This document shows, one piece after another, positions 10,687-20,500 of a DNA stretch of 42,675 bases. The translations under genes were made by a program, and so were the position numbers. Source of the DNA: Reclinomonas americana ATCC 50394 (lineage: Eukaryota; Jakobida; Jakobea; Jakobida). Location: assembly GCA_048213135.1 (NCBI GenBank), contig PS015077.1:114917-157591 (forward strand), read 5' to 3'. The notes beneath the pieces were generated by a model. That model did no database searches. It worked only from the letters and a program-made list of their open reading frames with translations, and was not told the DNA's origin. Position 1 is the first letter of the stretch; the number at the start of each line of letters is the position of its first letter.

Positions 10687-12108
10687 ATGCATATGGAACC
10701 AGTGCAGTTCTTCGGGCTGGAGATCGCCCCCAAGAAGTCGTTCGCGTCGGAGGTGCCGCAGGGTGCGTTGCCTTTACACAACGAGCGAGTGCATGTAGAC
10801 AGTGAGAGAGAGAGAAAAACAACGACTGACTTTTGTCATGTTTCTTTGCGCATGCACAGGCGCAAGTCTCCGCGTTACTCAGGTACGTGCATGTGCTGCA
10901 GCGAGAGACTGCATGTGCGAGAGAGAAAGAAAAAAACAGAAAAAAAGTGGTTGTCTCGTGCACATGTGCATGTGCACCACGGTTGCATTTTTTTCCATAG
11001 ACCAACTTTTTTTTCTCTCTCTTCTTTTTTGCGTATGCAGGCGGCGCTTGATCCCAAGTCGCCGGCCAACGAGCGCTCGACTCTGTACGTGTCGATCAAC
11101 GAGGACAAGTTTGTGCTGGCCAACTTCAAGACGGGCCTGTGCGAGAACGTGCCTCTGAATGTCGTCTTTAGCGAGGGCAGCGAGGTCAGCTTCAGCGTCA
11201 GTGGCAACGGCACTGTGCATCTGACTGGCTACTACGAGGCCTCAGTCGAGGAGCTGTTGCGTTTTTCATTGCAAGGATCATGATTGATTGTCCGTGAGCT
11301 GACTTGTAGTGCAGTGGTTTCGGTGAGGAGGGCGAGGAGGAGGATGAGTTCTCTGACGATGATGAGATGGATCTGGACGACGACGACGACAGCAGCAGCA
11401 GCGAGGAGGAGAAGCCTGCGGCTGGCAAGAAGAGGGCAGCGTCGGGCAAGCCGCAGGAGGGCGAGCCGCCGCAGAAGGCGGTGAAGCAGGAGGCCAAGCA
11501 GGCGGCTCCGGCGGCCAATGGCGAGAAGGGTGGCAAGCAGGGCAAGCAAGGCAAGCCGCAGCAGCAGCAGGCTCCGGCCNNNNNNNNNNNNNNNNNNNNG
11601 CTTCGCCGGCGCCGCAGGGTGAGAAGGGTGGCAAGCAGGGCAAGCAGGGCAAGCCGCAGCAGCAGCAGCAGAAGCCGCCGCAGTCTCCGGCCGCGTCGCC
11701 AGCGCCGCAGGGTGAGAAGGGTGGCAAGCAGGGCAAGCAGCAGCAGCAGCAGAAGCCGCCGCAGTCTCCGGCTGCCTCGTCAGCGCCGGAGGGTGAGAAG
11801 GGTGGCAAGCAGGGCAAGCAGGGCAAGCCGCAGCAGNNNNNNNNNNNNNNNNNNNNAAGCCGCCGCAGTCCCCGGCCGCGTCGCCCGCCCCTCAGGGTGA
11901 GAAGGGTGGCAAGCAGGGCAAGCAAGGCAAGCCGCAGCAGCAGCAGCAGAAGCCGCCGCAGTCCCCGGCCGCGTCGCCAGCACCTCAGCCCAAGCAGGGT
12001 GGCAAGAAGAACAAGGTGGGTGATTTTGTGTTACGTGTGCGCTGTCTTCTCGCTTGAGTGCTTACAACCATCGCCGATTTAACGCAGGGTCAGGAGCAGA
12101 AGAAGTAA
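10687..12108 (+). CDS. Nucleoplasmin-like histone-chaperone-type protein
   Basis: The N-terminal nucleoplasmin-like (NPL) fold resembles plant HD2 proteins and nuclear FKBPs: MEPVQFFGLEIAPKKSF, then LRVTQAALDP, VSINEDKFVLANFKTG and VHLTGYYE. Exons are 10687-10762, 10860-10882 (only 23 nt), 11041-11255, 11315-12015 and 12088-12108. The NPL core is followed by an acidic tract rich in Glu/Asp/Ser and then by a tail of about 31-residue repeats (GEKGGKQGKQGKPQ, a Gln run, KPPQSPAASPAPQ). It ends GQEQKK. An acidic tract plus a basic repeat tail is typical of proteins that bind histones or nucleic acid in the nucleus or nucleolus. CCACCATG gives a good initiation context. Two 20-N placeholder gaps lie in the repeat tail, so its length and frame are uncertain. 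Whether an FKBP or other domain once followed cannot be told. Confidence 0.85.
11513..11998 (+). repeat. Coding repeats of about 31 codons (Lys/Gly/Gln then Pro/Ser/Ala)
   Basis: At least five units of GEKGGKQGKQGKPQ, poly-Gln, KPPQSPAASPAPQ, differing in the number of Gln codons. Gaps at 11580-11599 and 11837-11856 are both exactly 20 N, so they are nominal-size assembly breaks caused by the repeat. Confidence 0.9.
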
Positions 12109-12358
12109 ACAACCCTGGTGCGCAGCAGTGTATCTTCACTCCCAGTGATCACCGCACTCGGCTTGCTCGCCTCGTAGCTTGGACCAAACTTAACAAGAAA
12201 AAATACACGCCTCTTTTTGTCTCTTGAGGACGCTTGTTGTTGTGATGCGGACTGTTGTTGTTGTTGTGTTTCCAGTGTCCGCACCAGTCCTCGGGAGGCG
12301 CACTGCGAATGGCCGTCGTCCTTGGCCACCTCTGCTCCTCGACGATACAACATTCTGC

Positions 12359-15276
12359 TCAGTAGTCGTCCACGGAGCCACCGTTGCCCTTCTCAATGTA
12401 CGAGTTCCACAGGCCGCCAAACGTGTCGGCAAAGAGTGTGCGTGAGCCAGTCGGCGGCGCAGTCTGGTCGGCCGTCAAAAAGTACGCGTGCGACATGAGG
12501 TGTGGAAAGTTGACGTCGGCGGTGAGCGACGTGGCCAGCGTGCTCATGGCCACTGGTGTCGGCCCGCGCATGCGAGTGGCCCGGTGCACTGGTGGCTGCG
12601 ATTCTCCCGCGCCAGCAGTCAGACATGCGCGCAGTACGTGCGACAATGTCGGCGAGATCTTGACGCTGCCAGTGGCCGTGGTCGCCGCGGCCGCCGTCGC
12701 GGCAGCAGTCAGAGTTGCACCAGCGCGACTGACTTGAGCCGACGCCACCTCGGCTTCGGAGATGCCCTCGTGGGCGCGGTGTGTCGGCAACGCCGATGCA
12801 GGAGCCGTCGTGGCTGCCGACGAGAGAAGCGTCTCGACACCGGAGCTGCTCGCCTGCCCGTCCGAGTCGATCACATCGCGCGGCGATGCTCCCAACATGA
12901 ACAGTGCGAGGTGGGCAAAGTTTCGCAGCAAGAAAATGCGCTTCTCCCGCAGAATACTCTGCAAGTCGGGGTCGTGTGGCTGCACACGCGGGTGTTACAT
13001 GGTTGTTGCGCGACAACGGATTGCTCGATGAGGAAAAAACGCAACATCAATGACCTGACCCCACACGGGAGGCCACACCACGACACGCTCGCCAAAGTCG
13101 GAAAGCATCACATCTGCTCGGCCAGGTCAGATACNNNNNNNNNNNNNNNNNNNNNNNNNNNNNNNNNNNNNNNNNNNNNNNNNNNNNNNNNNNNNNNNNN
13201 NNNNNNNNNNNNNNNNNNNNNNNNNNNNNNNNNNNNNNNNNNNNNNNNNNNNNNNNNNNNNNNNNNNNNNNNNNNNNNNNNNNNNNNNNNNNNNNNNNNN
13301 NNNNNNNNNNNNNNNNNNNNNNNNNNNNNNNNNNNNNNNNNNNNNNNNNNNNNNNNNNNNNNNNNNNNNNNNNNNNNNNNNNNNNNNNNNNNTGGGAACA
13401 GAGGGCAGAAAAAATCGTGCTGCACGCAACATTCAGGAAACACCTCCTCCACCACCGTGTACGACGTCATGCGATACAAATCCTGCGGCCACGAACATCA
13501 GTTTCACAGGCACGCGCCCCGTGCTAAACACAAGCGTACACGCACCCACATGGCGTGCAATATCTTGCCGCACCAGTACCGGAAGAGGCGGTCCTCTCTC
13601 ATGTGGCCACAGCGCGACACAAACTCGTACAGGGTCAGCCCCTGCGATCGCGCGCACGATTATTATACTTCCAGTCGCCAGACGAACAGAGAACAACCGC
13701 ACCTTGGTCTCCTCAACAAAGAAGGTGTGATAGAGGGGCGGAAAGTTCGCACATGATCCTCTGTACGACGGCACAAGCGGCGACAACACGAGCTGAATCC
13801 AGGCATCCAGCTGCATCACATTCCGATCAATGTCTTTGACGGTGTTGGTTCCGTCGGCGCCAATCGGGATGCAAATGGCTCGCAGACGCAGCTCTGCGCA
13901 TCAACACGATCTGAGTTGCGAAAATCTCCCACAATTGCGCCAATATGCGCGCCCACACCTTGCTGCGTGTTGGCCCTGTACACGGCTTGGAAACGATGCA
14001 GTCCGGGTCCGAGCGCCTTGAGCGCCTTGGTGACATCTTTCCGGTAAGTCACCTCCTTGACCTGCACCCCTCAATGTCAGCACTGTTACAAACAGAGTCA
14101 ACAACAGCAACAAACAAACGCACATCCACGCTGAGCCTCTCCAGCGCCTTTTGCATCGCGCCCTCGTAGTCGCGATGAAAGGTGTTGAAATCCCACGGCT
14201 CACGCTCGTAGCCCGCCACCAGCCGCGCATCAATGTGCTCCCAGAACAGAGACAGCTTGCTCTCGTCGCCCAGACTACGGTCGACAATGTCGATGCCCTC
14301 CTGTAGCTCGCTCTCGCACTCGCCGAGAAACTCTTCGGCTTCGCGCAGGCACATGAGCACGGCGTCCAGTTCGTCGTCAAGAAACGGCTTGTCCAAGTCG
14401 CGGAAGCGGCGATACGAGGCCAAGATCTTGTGCGCCTCAATGGTCGACTCGTGCAACAGCGAGTCAAGCGACTTGTACTGCGCCAGCATGTTCAACATTC
14501 GTGGATCTGTGGCACGCAAGGGAATCAATGCGTGCACACTCAAGGCCTGCCACGATCGCCTGTCGTACCTGCCGTGTCGTCCGTCTCCTGCGCCACCAGA
14601 GGCAAGTCGAGAGACAGGCCTCGACCGGCCGACTTGTGCGCCACTGGCAACGCATCGGCAGTGCCCGTACTCAGCCCACCATCATCATCGTCGTCGTCAT
14701 CGCTCACCAGCGCGCTCTCGTCATCGACCGCCGTCACGTTCCCTCGCAAGATCTCAATGCACAGTCGTGTCATGAGCTGCAACACCTGCTCAAACGTCAC
14801 CGGCAGCTTGATCGACACACTGCCACTACCTCCACCAGTGTCGCCCGCAAACTCCACACTGCTCTGCGTCGGCAACCGCCGCAGACACGTCTCATCGCTA
14901 TTCCACACACAACACACCAGCATAAGACGAGGCCTATGCAGCTCGACATACAACAGACAACTGACCGCGATCCAACGAGTCCATGCGCGGCCAAGTCGCG
15001 CACAAACGCAATCCTGCACACAGAGTCACATTCTCAGCACTCCGCACTCCATCCACAGTGCGCGTCAACTCACCACTGCGCGTGTGTCAGCAGGTACGGC
15101 ACTGGCTTGACACCGACTGCGGAGGCGGCAATGTTGGCGGCCGGCGAGGTCATCGACATGAGTGCGTCGACCCCGAGAGAGGCAATGGCCTCGGCAGTTG
15201 GCGAGGTGGTTGATGAGGGCGCCACAGGCACCGCGTGTTGGAGGAACACGCGGTGCAGGTGCGGGCCCACTGGCAT
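12359..15276 (-). CDS. Uncharacterised protein with C-terminal kinase-like domain
   Basis: Ten exons fit in phase on the minus strand: 15276-15074, 15013-14966, 14897-14569, 14506-14124, 14061-13959, 13893-13703, 13641-13546, 13482-13444, 13113-13055 and 12958-12359. Gap 13135-13392 falls between the eighth and ninth. The N-terminal half is helical with an acidic Asp run (VSDDDDDDDGG) and a charged segment around LREAEEFLGECESELQEG. The C-terminal half resembles a protein kinase fold: PPLYHTFFVEETK and LTLYEF match strands 4-5 and the hinge, FRYWCGKILHAMWDLYRM matches helix E, VMLSDFGE keeps DFG (Asp at 13097-13099), and MSHAYFL near the end matches the usual HPYF. The strand-3 Lys is not evident and the HRD loop is in the gap, so activity is doubtful. 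I do not recognise the family. Confidence 0.75.
13135..13392. other. Assembly gap (258 N) inside the kinase-like gene
   Basis: The gap hides the expected catalytic-loop exon of the minus-strand kinase-like protein. Confidence 0.99.
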
Positions 15277-15329
15277 CGCTCACACTAATTGACAACGAAG
15301 TAACGTTCGCGACACAGGACGTCTCTCCA
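15277..15329. promoter_or_regulatory. Very short divergent promoter region (53 nt)
   Basis: Only 53 nt separate the predicted start codon of the minus-strand kinase-like gene (15276) from that of the plus-strand intronless gene (15330). The region is relatively AT-rich around ACTAATTGACAACGAAGTAACG. If both starts are right, promoters and 5' UTRs must overlap the neighbouring coding sequence or be extremely short. An upstream exon for either gene would relax this. Confidence 0.4.
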
Positions 15330-16469
15330 ATGATTGTCGCGGTGAAGGGATTCGACCAGCACTGCGATGCGGCTGCTGAGTTGAGCGAGTCACTGCTGGG
15401 CGATCGCGGTGTGGAGTTGTGTGGGTGGACCTCTGCTGCTGCGGCAATTCACCTGGCGGCGTTTGTGCATCAGGCAGTGGCCACGCGCACTCGTCTCTCC
15501 GTGCCGCGCCTGATGCGTGCACTGCGTCGCGCTGTGTGTCCCGAGTGTGTGTTGCCGACGGTGGCACGATGCATGCGGCGCACATTGGCGTGGCGACGCG
15601 ACTATGCTGCTCATTGTGGGCATGCGGTCGACGACATGTTTGTGAGGAGTATGGTGGCGGTGTTTGAGTTGGCGGCGTGGCTGCGTAGTGGTGATGCGGA
15701 TTCGGCGGGTGTGGCCTTGTATCGGCAGCGCTTTGTGGATGTGAGCTCCAAGAGGCGAGAGGAGGCGAGTCGAGAGTTCTATTTGGAGTGGTGTGGCGAC
15801 TCGGCAATTGATCGGCGCACATACTTGGAGGAGTCGTGTGTGCCACCACCACCTGTGCTGAAGGAGGAAGCAGAGGATGTGAGTGACGTGGCGCTGATGC
15901 AAGTGGACTTTCGCTTGGGGTTTCTCGAGTTGAGTCGCCTCGACGCCGACGCCATTCGGAACCGGAAGCGACCGGTGGGCGGTCTGTGTGTACTGGAGGG
16001 AGAACGGAACGTGTGCAAACCGGCTTTCCTGCTCTCGTTGCACGAGGCGCGCCCACTGTACACGTACGCCGAGCCCGACGCGCGACAAGGCCCACTGCCC
16101 CTGCCTCACGTGTTTGTGCTCGACGTGGTCGGACACTACGTGGCCGCACTCACTGTCCGCTTGGTGGCGGCAGACGAAGACGATGCCGAGGCAGAACAGT
16201 GCCCGGGTCACATGCTGCCGGAGAGCGCGCGCATCATGCTTGAGCGCGTGGAACTCGCGCTCACAGAAGCCGTCGAGGTGAGCGGGGAGGTTCCACTCAC
16301 CCTGCTGATAGACAGCATGGCAGCTGGCGACCTGCAGCAATACACCAGCTCTCCATCATCCCCGGCAGTGGTGCTCCACCGGACAGTCCATGGCGTGGAC
16401 CGCGACCGCCCACTTCGCGTACTCCTGGTGGATGGCGATGTCGCAGAGACCGCTGTTGATCTTGAGTGA
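15330..16469 (+). CDS. Intronless hypothetical protein, 379 aa
   Basis: A single uninterrupted frame from ATG 15330 to TGA 16467-16469, striking in a window where nearly every other gene is split. It begins MIVAVKGFDQHCDAAAELSE. Its N-terminal half is Ala/Arg/Cys-rich with predicted helices (CGWTSAAAAIHLAAFVHQA; RALRRAVCPECVLPTVARCM). A charged middle (SSKRREEASREFYLEW) precedes a hydrophobic-strand region, PHVFVLDVVGHYVAALTVRL, then an acidic stretch and a C-terminus ending VDLE. I see no signal peptide or clear transmembrane helix and do not recognise the family. The frame stays open upstream of 15330, but that part overlaps the antisense exon of the neighbouring gene, so the first Met beyond it was chosen. 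Confidence 0.7.
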   Translation: MIVAVKGFDQHCDAAAELSESLLGDRGVELCGWTSAAAAIHLAAFVHQAVATRTRLSVPRLMRALRRAVCPECVLPTVARCMRRTLAWRRDYAAHCGHAVDDMFVRSMVAVFELAAWLRSGDADSAGVALYRQRFVDVSSKRREEASREFYLEWCGDSAIDRRTYLEESCVPPPPVLKEEAEDVSDVALMQVDFRLGFLELSRLDADAIRNRKRPVGGLCVLEGERNVCKPAFLLSLHEARPLYTYAEPDARQGPLPLPHVFVLDVVGHYVAALTVRLVAADEDDAEAEQCPGHMLPESARIMLERVELALTEAVEVSGEVPLTLLIDSMAAGDLQQYTSSPSSPAVVLHRTVHGVDRDRPLRVLLVDGDVAETAVDLE

Positions 16470-16722
16470 AAAACCACGTGCAATGCAAATGTTGCCCAAG
16501 TTCGTCAAGTACGGTAGACCACTGCCCAAAAGCGGTCAGCAGACAACACGAAGAAACAAGCAGCGCCTTCTCGTGTCTCAACAGTGCACATGTGCGCATA
16601 AGCATGCGCAGTCGAGAGGAGTGCAGTGAAGATATTGGCCGTCACCTCACACCCGAAAGGAAATTTTATGCGCCTGAATCTTACATCAAACCACGACGCA
16701 TTGCTCCGAGCGAAGATAGAGT

Positions 16723-17561
16723 ATGCGTCACGCCTACTTGGTGGCCATCGCAGCGGCGCTGGTGCTTGTCATCGCGCCACTGTGTGTGGCGGTGTTGCCA
16801 CAGCATGCTGAAGAGACGACACACATGGTGCAGCGCGGAGGCTGGTCGTATCCCGCGGACACTGACCATGTGGTGGCGGGTCTCCTCTCTCTGCAAACCA
16901 GTGGCCCGCTCGACCGCCCGCCGGAGTTGCACCCGGAGTTGCAGTGGCACTCGACGCGCGTGACGACTGTGCAGGCGGAGGGCGCGCGTGTGCGTGGGGA
17001 GGGCGGAGATGCTGCAGATGGCATGGTGCGCGACTTGCACGTCTCTGCCGCCACTGCGGGCCTCCGTGTGCGCATCATTGCGCTGCGTAATCACGTGCGT
17101 GTGGAGCCGGCCACCACGTTGCGCATGGTTGACATTATCCTGGAAGTTGCGTGAATGCAAGATTCATGTGTGTGTGTGTTTGTTGTCATGACGCAGTGCG
17201 TGAGAGAGTGTGCTTTTTCACGTGCTTGTTTGTGGTATTATCTGTGTGGTTATTCTCTCGCACTCGTGCTGTCTTTTCCTCCCTTTACCACTCGGCATGC
17301 GCATGCTGCGCCACATGCTTCGTGCCGGAAAAATGGCGCAAACACGTGCGGATGGACGCCTCTCTCACACCCTCTCTCCCACTCACACATACTCTCTCTC
17401 ACTCTCCCTCTCTCTCCCAATCACTCACGCTCACTTTGCGCTCCGTGCAGTCGGCGCCCAAGGGGAGCACGATTCATGACATCTCCATCGACTATCTTCA
17501 TGAGGTGAGTGAGTGAATGCAATGTGCACCCGTGCGGAGCGCATGTGGTTTGACTCGACTA

Positions 17562-17592
<31 letters not shown>

Positions 17593-20500
17593 GTGCAGCG
17601 CGCATTCCGCGTGATTTGTGATGACGCGGCGGTGGAGCGACTGCGTGAGCGCATGGGCAATGACATTGCCTGGGTTGGTGACTGGACTGCTGCGCTAAAA
17701 GTGGACGAGTCGACCAAGGACGTGGAGGCGCATGTGCGTGCCATGCTGCTGCATCGTGGTGAGAAGTGGGATGATGCGTGGCACTTGCGATCGCGTGCGT
17801 CGCGCTTCATGAAGGACGACGAGACTCTCGGTGACCGGTGGGCGACTGTGCACATTGAGGTGGCGCGTCACCCGAACGGTATCTCGCCAGAGCAGTTTGC
17901 CGAGCGCCTGATGGTCACCTTTAACGAGCACGGCATTCGGGGTGAGTGTGTGGTATGCATGAAGTTTTTCAGTGCAATGCACTGTGCTGAATCCCATTCC
18001 CACAGCGCGACTGGCCGACGTGACGGCCGGTGCACATGGCGTGCTGGCGCTCAACTTTGGCGACTTTTACGACATGCCGCGCGCCGTGAGCGCAGTATTG
18101 TCGCTGCCGAACGTCATGTTTGCTTATGTTGCGTCTCGGTTACCGCACGCGTTTCTGTTGCGGTCCCGCACCTGTTCTCATTCTTCACTTCCGGCCCCCA
18201 GATCGAGTCGCCGATCGGCGTGCCGGAAGATATTTCTCCAGCCAACTTTATGCCGCAACAGCAGCAGCAGCAGCTTTCGGCTGCGCCAGTTGCCGCCGAT
18301 TCCACCAGTGTGTCGACCACCGTCACCGATTCGCACACACACTCCAACATCTCCACGCGCAACTCGTCGGTCATCGGCATTGTGCAGTCTGGTACTGTGG
18401 GAACGGCACCGTTCGTCGGCGTGTTGTCGGGCAAGAACCAGCGTATCGGTGCGCGTCTGCTGGGCGTGTATCACACGATAACTGTTCTGCTGACTCCGTT
18501 TGCTGCAGGCATGAACGTGTCCGGCGTTGATTACTTCAACTGCTTCTTCCACGATCCGAACAGCGCAGTCACGTTTAATGTGCCCAGTTCCACACTCTCT
18601 GGCTCCAACATTTTCAGCGACACCACTGTCAACACCAATCACCGCAAGGTTTGCCATGCTGTTCTGTCGTGGCGGAGTGACGATGGCTGACTTTTGCTTG
18701 TCTCATGCTTGCCATGACAGATTCTGGTGTACGTCAACTTTGTCGGTGAGTGAGAGAGTTGTGCACAGTGTCTGTGTACTCTGCTTCACTAGCTCACGTG
18801 CCTATTGTGTGTACACAGACAAATACGATGCGCCGTCTCCGTCCAACGGAACCCACATGGTTTGCTTTGCCGCAGCAGGAGGACTTGAACTCGCCTCTGA
18901 GCTGATCTTGTATTTGTGTTGTAGGCTGGTACTATCTCCGGTAATGCCAACCCGAACGACGCTAGCAATTTCATCACGGGATTCAACGGCATCGCCACCG
19001 ACGCCAAGCTGATCATTCATGATACCGGTTGCAACGTCTCTCCCACCAGCGGCTGCACGACGACTTTCTTTTCTGGAACGGCGACTACTCCGCGATATGT
19101 CAGCGGTACACTCAACTATGTGATGGGGCACTTGATGTCGGTTCGTACATCCATGCTTTGTGTGTGCCTTGTCTCGGTTTGCTAACGTGTTCATGTCGTT
19201 CGACGTCGTCCGTTACAGAACCAGTTGCGTTCTTCTGTCTTCTCACTCCCTCGCTGCCGAGAAGTCCTCTGGTTCTGATTCTATGCGTGATTTTGCAGAG
19301 CGTACATCGTGCTGCATGGGTGAGTCCTCATTTCTCTGTCTCATTTGTGTCTCCTACCACCTTTTCATACTCACCGCTAACTTGCTGTTTGTGTGCGTGC
19401 GCAGTGAATCGGCAACATCGAATGCGTACAGTGCCACTGAGCGTGTGTATGATCACTTCTACGCTGGTACGAAGTTGCTTTTTCACGTCGCTTCAATAGT
19501 TGCGTGTGATCTGACCAACAACGCAGGCTGTCTTAGTGGATGCTCGGGTACTACCGCCGCGCAAAACTACCCGGATGCCACGGTGTGACTGTTGGCACTC
19601 TTTGCTCATTCTCGCTTACTTTCGTCGCTCATCCGAAGCTGCACGCTGCTTGTATCAGAACATGCTCGGCATCGTCAATCCGGGAAACATTCCGTGGAAC
19701 GGTGCCAGCTTTGCGACATTTGTCAGCACCGTGCGTGGCATTGGTCTGCTGAAGAACTCGCTTACGGTGGGCGCCAGTCGCTCGGACTACAAGCAAAACT
19801 ACACGACTGGCGTCGTGTGGACACCCGTTGAGTCGATGTGCTCGTGTGCCGGACTACAATTCGTGTTATGCGCCTGACGCAGTTGATGTTTTTTGTACAC
19901 AGGATGACATGGCGTACTATTCCGTGCCAGGTCTGGGGGCATCTGTGCACACAGCATTACTCTGTTCTATTGCCTCTCACATTGTTCCGTCGCACAGGCC
20001 CTGCCGGTGGATATACTTTGGGCGTGCCGATTGACGGACGTTACGGAATCCAAGTGGTGGCTCCGGGACAGGCCGTCCGCTCTGCGTTTGCGTATGACCA
20101 GTCTCTTGCGCCGGACACCAATGTGTGTGGATCTGGAAGTCGTACAGGTTCGTCGCACGTAGTGCACACTTGACCGTTTGTTAGTAGTAGCTCGGTTCTT
20201 ACCGCCAGCGAATGCGCAGTTACCAGCACCAACGTGTGCAAGCATGTCGGTCTGGATAACGACGCTGCATGCAACGTGTCACAGCGCTTCTCTATTGCCT
20301 CGGAATTCCCGCCCACTGCTGCTGTTGCCGGTGTTGCCGGTGCGTTTTACAATGCGAAGCTGACCGAGAACAATGCCTTCTGAATCATGGTCCCATGCGC
20401 AGCTCTTCTCCGCGAGTACCTGACAACGAGCTATCCGATGGCGCCCAACGCCAATGGCACAAACGCGGTGCCATTCACCAAGCCCCCGGCGTCACTGATG

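Noticed and set aside
15330-16469. Possible cysteine-peptidase-like pair (CGWTSAA near the start, GHYVAAL later)
   Set aside because: A Cys and a GHY motif alone are too weak; no other family motif is visible.
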